Source: Strigamia acuminata
Lineage: Eukaryota > Arthropoda > Chilopoda > Geophilomorpha > Linotaeniidae
Direction: 5' to 3'
DNA: 64,000 nt
NCBI GenBank assembly: GCA_949358305.1
Contig: OX442321.1
Location: 4,365,605-4,429,604 of the forward strand
Positions 35,538-45,835 of this stretch are shown here, one piece after another; the first letter of the stretch is position 1, and each line of letters begins with the position of its first letter. The translations under genes and the position numbers were made by a program. The notes beneath the pieces were generated by a model. That model searched no databases. It had not been told where the DNA came from and worked only from the letters and a program-made list of their open reading frames with translations.

Positions 35538-35875
35538 AATTAAGCTTAGTACTGGTAAGATCATCCGCTAACAGAAGTGTATGCCCACAGACTTTTCTGT
35601 CTATCAGAATTATAAAAAATAATTTATTTATTTATTTATTTATTTATTTAAGAGACACTCCAGTGGAGTAAGATACAGGTAATTATGAAAGAGCTTGTTG
35701 GTCTAATAGGTGTTTGCCTATACGCTTATGAAGGTGGCGGCAGTGGAAACGACACTTCGAGGCAGCACAGTCAAAGACCGTAATGCGGAGGTCGATGGGA
35801 AGATTGTTCCAGAGTGACGTGCATCTATGTGGGAATGTCTTGCGTAGCAAAACATGTGCCAGTCTGTACGTAGTT
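35538..35875. repeat. Dispersed repeat, copy 2 of 2 (interrupted by LINE)
   Basis: Left part: ttaagcttagtactggtaag, gctaacagaagtgtatgccc and tctatcagaat. Right part: gcaaaacatgtgccagtctg. Both correspond to the continuous copy at 7575-7725. The segment in between (about 35608-35845) is absent from the other copy and contains a LINE 3' end. Confidence 0.7.
35608..35847 (-). mobile_element. 5'-truncated LINE (non-LTR retrotransposon) 3' end
   Basis: Reading the - strand from 35847, one frame stays open to a TAA at 35683-35685. It includes RKTFPHRCTSLWNNLPIDLR, a motif typical of the C-terminal end of LINE reverse-transcriptase polyproteins (R..F..R....WN.LP..LR). About 50 nt of 3' untranslated sequence follow, then a (TAAA)n tail (seen as ttta repeats at 35625-35651). 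Only the last ~55 codons remain, so this is a dead, 5'-truncated copy. The exact LINE clade cannot be named from this fragment. Comparison with 7575-7725 defines the pre-insertion site. Confidence 0.82.
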
Positions 35876-36591
35876 GTACGTAAAAAAGCGTAACACCTGG
35901 TAACATGTGGCCGCTTAAACCAAAACTCTTAATTATACCTGAAACGATCAGTCGAAGCGACGTTTGAAATAAATAAAAATGGCTGCCGGGATCGTATTAG
36001 CAGCGGAGCGCGAAGTGGAGTCGCTACTTAGGGTCTGCTCTTACGCACTTTTCTCGTTTCCATTATGGATTTGATTTATGAAGATCGCCTCGTCTTTAAG
36101 ACGAGAGGAGGAGGAGAATCTCCAGATTTATAGGTTGTACTTGGTTAATTATACGAATGGATGACAAGCCAGCCAAGCACACAGATGACCTCTTGACCCC
36201 ATGCCCGCGCGAGAAACTATTGCAGCTAAGCCCTCATTTACTCCCCCAGCAAGCGCCAACGTCGAATTTGAATAGCGTGTAACGTGTATCGGTGGAAGAT
36301 AGAATTTCACGATTTTCGGCGTTTATTTATTTTTTGGTTTAATAAATTATCTTTTTCCGCTGCAAGTTGGCACTGGGAATTTATTTTCGTGGATTAGTTT
36401 ACTTGAAAAAGTGGCAATTATAGGGTTGGGTGCAATTGTAGTGGTCGATGGGAGGTTTTAAAGCGGAAGTGCAGGTAATTGGAGGTTTGAATTGAAAATT
36501 GTGACAAATTGACTTGTTTGCGTTGTTTTTTTTTTTTGTTTTTTTTTTAACGTTTAAATAATTTTTTTTTATTTTTTATTTTTTTTTTTAG

Positions 36592-36769
36592 TTTTACATT
36601 GCAAGGAAAATTACGTGACGAGCAGGGAAAAATGAAGTTGATTTTTGAATTGGAAATTTGTCGTCTTCCGAACACCGATTTGATTGGCGTGAGACGGAAG
36701 AGACTCAAAGGCGATATTTGGAATTACAAAAAGGTCTGCGAAGGAGTTCTTGCACTTGCAGCGCTTTGA
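36592..36769 (+). CDS. MELK: MELK last coding exon: KA1 domain, second half and stop
   Basis: A 178-nt exon after a long T-rich tract and the acceptor ttttag. It is entered at phase 2 (GG plus T restores a Gly codon) and ends with TGA at 36767-36769, giving 58 residues. The peptide carries KLIFELEICRL, then LIGVRRKRLKGDIWNYKK and CEGVLALAAL at the end. It aligns along its whole length with the C-terminal KA1 half of MELK (FELEVCQL, VGIRRQRLKGDAWVYKRL). Basic residues in VRRKRLKGD are the family's usual acidic-phospholipid-contact region. The stop lies at the expected place, so the C-terminus is complete. Confidence 0.95.
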
Positions 36770-36793
36770 AGTCTTGCCGTGAAACAACATCAG
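36770..36793 (+). other. MELK: MELK 3'UTR, first segment
   Basis: The 24 nt after the TGA end at catcag|gtaagt, a consensus donor. This suggests that the 3'UTR is spliced to an exon beginning at 38281. The exon junction lies less than 50 nt after the stop, so by the usual rule it would not trigger nonsense-mediated decay. This is an inference from splice signals only. Confidence 0.65.
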
Positions 36794-36798
36794 GTAAG

Positions 36799-36833
<35 letters not shown>

Positions 36834-38280
36834 TTTTTTTAAATATTTATCTGCGGGATGAGGAGTGGGGGGGGGGTTGTTTTGTTGCTGGGTTTTTATT
36901 GTGGTGCTTTTGGCTTGGAGTTTGCATTTTTGTCTTGATGGTTTTCAGTTTTTTTGGTGTTTTCTTTCCTGCATGGTTTTGTTTACTTTGTTTGTAGTTG
37001 GTTGTGATTTGTGAATATGATAAAATTAGTTTTAAAAATGTGGGAATCAGTCAACATTGGGTCTAAAATTGGGAAATAGGGTCTAAAAATTAAGAAATAG
37101 GGTCTAAAAAGTATGAAATTGCTTAAAATTTAGCCTGAAATGTGAAAATAATTCAAAATTTGGCCTGAAATGTGAAAATAACTCAAAATTTGGCCTGAAA
37201 TGTGAAAATAATTCAAAATAACTCAAAATTTGGCCTGAAATGTGAAAATATTTCAAATTTCAGCCGAAATTTTTATGCATTTTTATTTTTGCTTAATTCT
37301 GTTTCTACTTCCGGTTACACTTATGCACGTTGCAAGTAAACTTCCTACTACCTCTTAGCTTATTTCCCCTCTGATAATTTGATAATTCACACATTGTACC
37401 AATCAATATTTGCTTTTTAATTAGGCATTCCCAACGGATCGTGGTCAAGAGGCCATTCGGCTTTTGTTTACTTATCTCTATAAACAAGACATCAAGAATA
37501 TCAATAACCAATAAAAATATATATATAAAAATACGAAACTAACACGGAAAAATATCAAAATACAGTGTTGTAAAATCCTTTCAATAATTTTTTTTTTATA
37601 ATATATATGTACTATAACACCACGTGATTTTAATTACATTTTTGTACAACAATTTCACTGCGTTTGGGTTTTGTTCAAAATTAGTTTCAACATCTGTCAT
37701 GTCACCAAAACTATAAATAACACGAGAAGAGAAAACTTCTTGGAAATGTCTCCTATCAGATGATCAGAGAATGTTGATGTACAACAGCAGTGGCGAAAAT
37801 CAGCAAAAAAGTCCCTTTTAATTATCTAATTAAGGTAAATGAGTTGCCTAGGGGCCCCAAAGGTTCAGGGGCCCCGGTTTTGCATAAATAAATATTTTTT
37901 TGAGTGTGAAAAGTGCATTTATTTTGTTTTGCCACCTGAAATGTGCAATTATGGCCGATATGAGTGAAATTGGATGTGATTTTGTTTAAAGTTTTATATT
38001 GTGGTGATTTGGTGCTGGGGAGCGTGAAAGATGAAAGTAAAAGGTGAATTAAAGGTGTAAAAAGGGGATTGGAAGTCGGAAATGAATCTTAGTCGGGAAA
38101 GTAATAAGGGAAAGAAAGGTGAAGCGAGGAGGGTGTGGGGCTGTTCCAATTTATTTGCCCGCACATTTCATTTATAGATTGCGAATGGAAAAAGGCAATT
38201 TGTGTGTAGCTCACACAAGTGGATAAAAAATTAATGGATTTTTCTTTCTTTCTTCTTTTTCTTTCTTGCTCCGCCCGCAG
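36794..38280 (+). other. Probable MELK 3'UTR intron, ~1.5 kb
   Basis: Starts gtaagtttttttttt and ends with a 30-nt pyrimidine tract and cccgcag (38274-38280). It contains the 30-bp array at 37060-37270, a short gggcccc pair near 37855-37875 and AT-rich sequence without recognisable genes. Confidence 0.6.
37060..37270. repeat. 30-bp minisatellite (aaaatttggcctgaaatgtg)
   Basis: Starts with two gggtctaaaaattaagaaata-type words and passes into four copies of a 30-bp unit: aaaatttggcctgaaatgtg followed by aaaataactc. One copy has a 10-bp internal duplication (ttcaaaataactcaaaa), again a step of about one helical turn. Confidence 0.85.
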
Positions 38281-38390
38281 GAGAAGCAAGTCCGACTCAC
38301 AAAAGAAGCGGCGAAATTAATTTCAGTCTTGGGATTAAATTACTCTGAAGTGAAGAAATAAATAAAATAAAAATGAATTGAAAAAAATAT
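38281..38390 (+). other. MELK: Probable MELK terminal 3'UTR exon with poly(A) signals
   Basis: Begins gagaagcaagtcc right after a strong pyrimidine tract and cag. Overlapping AATAAA hexamers occur at 38357-38362 and 38361-38366, and a GT-rich stretch (tattgtgttgcagtgg) lies at 38416-38431. The end coordinate is approximate. No open frame continues from the stop into this exon, as expected of a 3'UTR. Confidence 0.55.
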
Positions 38391-38829
38391 TTTTTTTTAT
38401 TATTAAATTAAATTACTATTGTGTTGCAGTGGAGCGTTGATTGTGTGCACTAATTTGGAGACATGGGTGTTTGTAAAACCGATTTGTTCGCGTAATCAGA
38501 CATTAGGTTTATTTATACGTAGCGTAATAATTATTATGTTTACATGTACCCAGTTATCTGGATAAGTGAAAATGCAAATTTTATTTTTCTGGAAAACTGA
38601 TCGTGTAAACGAAAGAGTTTTTCAGAAAAGACAGACTAAATTCCAGTTGTACGAGGTAGATTTTGGGTGTTTTGCGCATTGGAAACTGCATGTAAACACC
38701 CGTGCATGCGAAAAGTAAAAACTTTGATTGGAATATCGTCGAATCGTTGTTAGACCGATGTACCAACGACACTTAATACCGAAAACGATGTGAAATGAGC
38801 TAAAAACACGATTTCCAGGGTCAGAATTT

Positions 38830-38984
38830 ATTGAGATATTCTGTGTTGACACATGTTTTGTAGCGCCACCTGGCGCCTACAGTCAATATATGCAAATAAA
38901 ATTGTACAAGGGCACTTCCGTTTTAACATCAACCACGCGTGTCGACTCAACCCTTTCGCTCCTACACTAAATAGCAGATTTTCA
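38830..38984. mobile_element. 155-bp insertion with 9-bp target duplication
   Basis: Flanked by identical 9-bp direct repeats tcagaattt at 38821-38829 and 38985-38993. The corresponding position in copy 1 of the host element (about 24720-24742) has a single related copy, caaattccgacc in the opposite orientation. The insert has no obvious terminal inverted repeats or tail. It carries tagcgccacctggcgcctac (38861-38880). A 9-bp duplication occurs in MULE-type transposition, but the superfamily is not established. Confidence 0.65.
38861..38880 (-). promoter_or_regulatory. CTCF-like motif
   Basis: On the - strand the sequence reads gtaggcgccaggtggcgcta, which includes AGGTGGCGC, the core of the CTCF insulator motif conserved in Bilateria. 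It lies in the nested 155-bp insertion just downstream of the MELK 3' end. Motif resemblance only; the flanking palindromic gcgcc words are an alternative explanation. Confidence 0.3.
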
Positions 38985-39970
38985 TCAGAATTTGATTTGT
39001 TTCGGGGCTGAAGTAGATCGACAACCATTTTGTTGTTCCAGATAATCAAAATGCATTATGAGTAATTCACATGCGTCGTCATGTTTACCAGAAAACTAGG
39101 GACGTGTAAACGCACACGGTTATCCGGATAAATAAAATGTAAACCATGTAAACATGGTAAATGTGTAATAGGCGGACTTCAAAGATGACCGGTAACATTC
39201 GAAAGGCTTTTAGAGTATTACATCGCGCATTATATTTGTCATTAAAAAATTGGCATGCATTCGAAATAGAAGTAGTAATGCATTTAATTTTTTTTAATGG
39301 ATATTATGCAAATATCTCTATTTTTAAAGCCATTTTGTATTACAAAGTATTTGTTGGCGATGCGCTTTTGTTTCTGTTCCAGAACGTGGCGCTTCAGCGT
39401 TGAAGCGCAGTCCGAGTCATTGGTGCGCAACTGCCGCCTCCCGCCACCAAGCGCCGTTTTCACGCCAACTTGAAGCTGAGAAATATTGAGGGAGGAGACC
39501 CACGATAAAGGCCAAACTATATTTTTTTTTCCCTCCCTTTTTTATTTTTATTTTTATTCTATTTTTTTCTTACTCTTAATTCCCACATGTTTTATCCAAT
39601 GCTATATCACTCCACTTTTTTTTTTTACACACACATTTCAATCTCCTAATCCCCCCTCATAGCCCCAACACAAATAAATAATAAACTAAAAAAGATTTTT
39701 TTTTAAAATTTAATTTAATTTTTTCTAACGCAGGAAATGCGAATCCAAACACCGATATGGTTCAAAAATATATTGTATGTTCAGGAAAACGCCAAAATCC
39801 AAATCATTAGACGACGTCGTGCAACTAAATAATAGAAGACTCGAAATAATTAATATTGCCGAAAATCTGCAAAAAGAAATGTTTTTAGAAAAGAAATGAA
39901 CAAAAGCAAACTGTTACTATCGGCGGATTGGACGCATTACAATAGAATTACAATACTTTCGGTTTTAAAC

Positions 39971-40020
39971 AGGAAATGATGTCATTTTTGGTTTAAAATC
40001 GACGTAAAACGCAAAATATT
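39971..40020 (+). repeat. Dispersed repeat family D, copy 3
   Basis: Sequence aggaaatgatgtcatttttg followed by gtttaaaatcgacgtaaaac corresponds to the first 50 bp of the copies at 10873 and 15036. The following gcaaaatatttttgttttgc diverges. Confidence 0.6.
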
Positions 40021-41164
40021 TTTGTTTTGCGTACAATTTTGGCCGCAAACAAACCATATAAATCGAAACTACCCACCTAGTGTATTTTTGATCCACACGG
40101 GCAATCCCCGTCCGCCATTTTGACATAAAACCAAGTTGAACATTTGCAGCGAAAATAACAATAAATCGACCCCACACACATCTCCCTTTATATTTCCCAT
40201 CTATATATACATTACACCTCTTATTTCGGATTAAAGCCGCAGCTACATTTTCCATCGAGGGGGTCGCGAACTCAATCTGTGTGCGTGTGTGCACTGCCAA
40301 AAAGAGATAAAACAACCAAAAGAACATCATCACCAACAAGCGAATCACCTCCTATATTCTCCCCCTTCCATCCCATTCCCCACCCCCAACCTTTCCACAT
40401 TCAAATTCCCCCTCTAGACGTCCATCTTTCTTTTTTTCTTCCGTTGATTCGTCCACATGAGCGTCCACTGTCCATAAATCAGATGGAGGGGAAGTTTAGA
40501 GCACTTTGAGTACGAGTTCCATAACTCCTTCGCTTCGTGCATGATCAGTCGACTGAGGTGCGCAGACTGCACGCCCATAATGCACTAACACGACTCTTGT
40601 TTTGCCCCCCCGAACTGTTTTTTTTTTTTTTTTTTGAGGAGGGAGTGGTCATACGACATCATTGAAGCATAACTCCATGTCCAGTATAAGGAGTGGTGGG
40701 ACTGTGATGGAGGAAATTGCAATGTCCGAGTATCGATAGGGGTCAGGGGACGCATCTTTTTAGAAAAGGGAATTTTTTTTTTTTTTGAAAAGAAATTTTA
40801 AATTTTTGAAATGGGAGTTTTGGGGGGTGGGGTGGGAGGAGTTTTGATGTGTCAGTGGAAAATGCGACGTCATAAGTTGCCGCAACTGCGCCACCAAACG
40901 GAAGGAAGTGGTTCGAGACCTGCCAGTTGGTTCTGGGTCAAGCTCCTCCCCTCCTATTTTGTCCTCGCTTTCTCTGTGTGTGTGTGTGTGTCTTTCTCCC
41001 GCGTTTGCCGTTCGTTTTAAGCTTCCTGCGTTGCTCCTTTTGTCGACTTGATGGATGGACGTGGCGCTTGGAGGGTTGGGTTGAGGTTTGACGCACTGGA
41101 GACGAGTCGGTTTTTAATTCCCACCCTTTGGAGGACCCCTCTCGTGGATCCACTAAGAAATATT

Positions 41165-41460
41165 TGAAAGTGTAAATGATAAAATAAATTTTTTTAATGA
41201 TTTAAACGCGTTTTCGGAGTAATTTTGGGTCAATTTCATGTCTAAAACGTGTTTTCGGAGTAATTTTGGGTCGATTTCATGTCTAAAACGTGATTTAAAC
41301 GCGTTTTCGGAGTAATTTTGGGTCAATTTCATGTCTAAAACGTGTTTTCGGATTAATTTTGGGTCAATTTCATGTCTAAAACGTGATTGGAACGCGTTTT
41401 CTGTGTAATTTTGGGTGAATTTCATGTCTAAAACGTGATTGGAACGCGTTTTCGGAGTAA
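41165..41460. repeat. 41/52-bp minisatellite (tttcatgtctaaaacgtg)
   Basis: Units of gttttcggagtaattttggg plus tcaatttcatgtctaaaacgt measure 41 bp; alternating copies carry an extra gatttaaacgc or gattggaacgc, giving 52 bp. About six units. Step lengths again differ by about one helical turn. Confidence 0.85.
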
Positions 41461-41814
41461 TTTTGTGTTAGTTTGACATTGTTTTGATTTTATTTTGCGA
41501 GGGGGCTCCCGGGGGTTGCGATGTGGCTTTGGTGGAACCCTTTATTGCCATGCCCACTATTTTGTGTAGTAAAATTTGAATGGTTTTAGGATATTGTTTG
41601 TTTTGACGGGCGTTTTTGAGTTATGGGGACAGTGGACTGAATGGTTTTCCTTCTCGGGAAAAGGAACTGGAAAATGGCCGTCTAGAGCGTTATTGTTGGC
41701 TTTTTTTTAGGGTTGTTCGAGTGGGGTATGTGAGGGAATGGGTCATTTTATTTTATTTTATTTTTATCTAAAATTACCGTAAATGTTCTTATTGAGCGCG
41801 GGATGCTGATAGAA

Positions 41815-43490
41815 GGTGGGTCTAAATTGACCAAAAGGGATAAAATAAATGTCTAAATAGACCAAAACTAGTAAAATAAATATCTAAATACCAAAACGAC
41901 TGAAATAAATGTCTAAATTGAAGAAAGCGACTAAAATAAATGTCTAAATTGACCAAAACGACTAGAATAAATGTCTAAATTGACCAAAACGACTAGAATA
42001 AATGTCTAAATTGACCAAAACGACTAGAATAAATGTCTAAATTGCCGAAATCGATTGAAATAAATGTCTAAATTGACCAAAACGACTCGAATAAATGTCG
42101 AAATTGCCGAAATCGATTGAAATAAATGTCTAAATTGACCAAAACGACTCGAATAAATGTCGAAATTGACCAAAACAACTAAAATAAATGTCTAAATTGA
42201 AGAAAACGACTGAAATAAATGTCTAAATTGACCAAAACGACTAGAATAAATGTCTGAATTGCCGAAATCGATTGAAATAAATTTCTAAATTGACCAAAAC
42301 AACCAAAATAAATGTCTAAATTGACCAAAACAACCAAAATAAATGTCTAAATTGGCCAAAACGACTAGAATAAATGTTTAAATTGCCGAAATCGATTGAA
42401 ATAAATGTCTAAATTGCCGAAATCGATTGAAATAAATGTCTAAATTGCCGAAATCGATTGAAATAAATGTCTAAATTGGCCAAAACCACTAGAATAAATG
42501 TCTAAATTGCCGAAATCGATTGAAATAAATGTCTAAATTGCCGAAATCGATTGAAATAAATGTCTAAATTGGCCAAAACCACTAGAATAAATGTCTAAAT
42601 TGCCGAAATCGATTGAAATAAATTTCTAAATTGACCAAAACGACTCGAATAAATGTCTAAATTGACCAAAACAACTAAAATAAACGTCTAAATTGAGGAA
42701 AACGACTGAAATAAATGTCTAAATTGACCAAAACAACTAAAATAAATGTCTAAATTGCCGAAATCGATTGAAATAAATTTCTAAATTGACCAAAACGACT
42801 CGAATAAATGTCTAAATTGACCAAAACAACTAAAATAAACGTCTAAATTGAGGAAAACGACTGAAATAAATGTCTAAATTGACCAAAACAACTAAAATAA
42901 ATGTCTAAATTGACGAAAACGACTGAAATAAATGTCTAAATTGGCCAAAACCACTAGAATAAATGTCTAAATTGCCGAAATCGATTGAAATAAATTTCTA
43001 AATTGACCAAAACGACTCGAATAAATGTCTAAATTGACCAAAACAACTAAAATAAATGTCTAAATTGAGCAAAACAACTAAAATAAATGTCTAAATTGAC
43101 GAAAACGACTAGAATAAATGTCTAAATTGCCGAAATCGATTGAAATAAATTTCTAAATTGCCGAAATCGATTGAAATAAATTTCTAAATTGACCAAAACG
43201 ACTCGAATAAATGTCTAAATTGACCAAAACAACTAAAATAAATGTCTAAATTGACGAAAACGACTGAAATAAATGTCTAAATTGGCCAAAACCACTAGAA
43301 TAAATGTCTAAATTGCCGAAATCGATTGAAATAAATTTCTAAATTGACCAAAACGACTCGAATAAATGTCTAAATTGACCAAAACAACTAAAATAAATGT
43401 CTAAATTGAAGAAAACGACTGAAATAAATGTCTAAATTGACCAAAACGACTAGCATAAATGTCTAAATTGGCCAAACCGATTGAACTGAA
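41815..43490. repeat. 31-bp satellite array with higher-order structure
   Basis: About 54 head-to-tail copies of a 31-bp monomer, typically taaattgaccaaaacgact followed by agaataaatgtc. Monomer types differ at defined positions: gccgaaatcgattgaaat, gaccaaaacgactcgaat, gaccaaaacaactaaaat, ga(a/g)gaaaacgactgaaat and ggccaaaaccactagaat. From about 42590 onward a multi-monomer series (ccgaaatcgatt, then cgactcg, then caactaaa, then cgactga) recurs in the same order at least four times, which is higher-order repeat organisation. It is the longest and most homogeneous array in the window. The stretch 42390-42560 shows local single-monomer amplification. Confidence 0.93.
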
Positions 43491-44289
43491 TATGTATGTT
43501 GCACGAGAGCATTTATTTGCTGCGAGGGATCGAGGAGTTAAAAGTTTTCACTTTCCGCGATTGGTTTATGCTCGGCTGTAGTTATTTTTTTCCGTCTCCA
43601 ATCGGGCGTGACGGGCATGCGTGGGCGGATACTGGGTCCTTTGGATGCAACCAATCAAACGTGACGGACCCGCCTCTAGCGAACCAATGAAGGGTGACGA
43701 ATGAAATGGGTGTTGACGTCATCAATTCCACCCCCGCCGCCCTATTGTACGCGATCGAGTCACGCGTGCTGCTCGGTTGGTCCTCATCAACCCAACCCCA
43801 AATGACTGCGTCTCTTCTTGCAGCATCCGGGGATCCGCTCTGCGCGGTGACGTCATGCCAGCCATTTTTATTTTTATTTTTTATTTTATTTTTGTTATTT
43901 TAAATTTTCGGGAGAAATTGTGTTTTTTTTTATTTTTTTTATTGGGGGGATTGTTTTGGGGTTTTCACCTTCAACCGCAGTGTTTGGAACGCTGGCGTTG
44001 GTTCGGTTCGTTATGGCGGGGGCAAGGCCGTGTGTTGCGCGTCGTAATTTCATTAGGACAACCGGAGCGTCGACTTCGCCCACTTCACAGCAAAGGCAAT
44101 TTGTGGCAAAGCTCCCCCCTGTGCGAGAGTATCGATCGCCGAACCCCGTCTTGTGTGTGTACTTTAGTCGACTTCCTCCGCGCGCCATGACGTCATTTTT
44201 TTCTCTCTTTTCCTGCAAGTCACATTCTATTTACTATTTTTTTTTTGCGTGGCGTTCGTTTGTGAGGTTTGGCTGAGGATTCTTCACGT

Positions 44290-44790
44290 TTGATGGTGGT
44301 TTTTAACGTTTTTTGTGGATTTTTTAACGTTTTCTGATGATTTTTTGACGTTTCTTGAGGATTTTTAACGTTTAATGATGAATTTTTAACGTTTTTTGTT
44401 GATTTCTTAACGTTTTCTGATGGTTTTTTAACGTGTCTTGAGGATTTTTAAGGTTTTCTGAGGTTTTTTAAGGTTTTCTAAGGATTTTTAACGTTTAATG
44501 ATGAATTCGTAAGCTTTTTCTGAGGATTTTTAACGTTTAATGATGAATTTTTAAAGTTTTATGATGATTTTTAACGTTTTGTGATGACTTTTTACGTTTT
44601 TGTGATGATCTTATGTTTTTAAGGATATTTGACGTTTTGGATGATTTTTACATGTTTACTTGATAATATTAACGGTTTTTGATGATTTTCTACGTTATTT
44701 TAAAGATTTTTTACGTTATTTAAAGATTATTTTACGTTTTTGATGATTTTTTTACGTTTTTTGACGATTTTTACGTAATTTTGAAGCTTC
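44290..44790. repeat. Degenerate ~20-25-bp repeat (gatttttaacgttt)
   Basis: Loose tandem repetition of tgatgatttttaacgttttc-like units; spacing varies and decays to the right (ttttacgttattttaaagat). ACGTTT/TAACG words recur in every unit. Confidence 0.75.
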
Positions 44791-45214
44791 TTTCCCGCTA
44801 TTTAAAAGCTCTTTTTCCGTTATTTTGAGTATTTTGTTATTAATTGATGGGGCATTGATGGAGTGCATGTTTGGTCGGTGCGGGGAGAGTGCGTTAAAAT
44901 GACCAAAATGGGATTAGATGATGGTCCGCTAATCAATTTGTCATCTGCATAATTGGAGCTGAAGTGTAATTTGTCTGGGGATTACATCTGGAGTTGAAAT
45001 AAAGGGGGGTTGGGATTTTAAATATGTGATTAAGCGAGCATAATGCTTTTATAAATATCTAGTGGGTGGTGATGTAAAATTATTATCTATGTGATTATCT
45101 CGGCGCGTTATGCAGTTGCAGCCTGCCTGGTCGGGTTTAGGGGATTAGCGATGCGCATGTTTATTATTCGCCGTCCAAATTCTATTCTTTGTTTGAAAAA
45201 AAATTTTTCTAATG

Positions 45215-45835
45215 CTTTTGATTTATTTCAAATCCAACATGGCGGTTTTTGATAAAAATTGTCGGAAAAAATGTGAATTTTTATTGGTTGTTGTAGTTTT
45301 GATGCCAAATTTCGATAATTTTGGCGTAATTTACGGAATTTTGTTTGTTTTTTAGTGGAATTTGTAGAAAACCAAAATGGCGGTTTTGCTTTTAATAGAA
45401 ATATTTAAAAAATGTGAATTTGTATTGGTTTTTGTAGTTTTGCTGTCAAATTTCGATAATTTTGGCATAATTGACGGAATTTTGTCATATTTCAAGTAGA
45501 ATTTATAGAAAAACCAACATGGCGGTTTTACATTTAATAGAAATATTAAAAAAATGTGAATTTGTATTGGTTTTTGTAGTTTTGCTGTCAAATTTCGATA
45601 ATTTGGGCATAATTGACGGAATTTTGTCATATTTCAAGTAGAATTTGTAGAAAACCAACATGGCGGTTTTACAATCAACAGAAATAATTAAAAAACGTGA
45701 ATTTCTATTGGTTTTAGCCATTTTGCTGCCAAATTTGAATAATTTCGACATAATTGACGGAAATCTGTCATCTTTTCAAGTAGAATTTGTAAAAAACCAA
45801 CATGGCGTGCTTATAAATAACAAAAATAGTGAAAG
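45215..45835. repeat. ~141-bp tandem repeat, ~4 copies
   Basis: The word aaccaacatggcggtttt (first copy aatccaacatggcgg, second aaccaaaatggcgg, last catggcgtgc) recurs at about 45234, 45372, 45514, 45655 and 45797, a spacing of 138-142 bp. Each unit continues aaaaatgtgaatttgtattg, gttttgctgtcaaatttcga and ataattgacggaattttgtc. The central two copies are nearly identical. Each carries ATGGCGG, which resembles the YY1/Pho recognition core. Confidence 0.88.

Larger units (their letters stand above)
25113..36591 (+). other. MELK intron, ~11.5 kb
   Basis: This intron separates the two KA1 exons at phase 2. It contains three large repeat arrays, a pogo-like MITE, a tRNA-like sequence and a LINE 3' end, all listed separately. 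In the other parts (25120-25680, 26370-26980, 27730-28630, 29270-31250, 31620-33410, 33580-35530, 35880-36520) I saw no exon or RNA gene. The acceptor is preceded by a T-rich run (36525-36589) ending in ttttag. Confidence 0.7.
38531..39160. mobile_element. TIR element family F, copy 2, with nested insertion
   Basis: Inverted copy of the element at 24578-24951. Left end ttattatgtttacatg and right end catgtaaacatggtaa are inverted repeats (14 of 16 agree), so this copy keeps both termini. It contains the inverted words ccagataatcaaaatgcatt, aaatgagctaaaaacacg and ctgcatgtaaacacccgtgc. An insertion at 38830-38984, absent from copy 1, interrupts it. No transposase is recognisable. Confidence 0.78.

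Noticed and set aside
41815-43490. Possible CRISPR array
   Set aside because: Regular 31-bp periodicity, but units are contiguous without unique spacers, and the genome is an animal's. It is a satellite.
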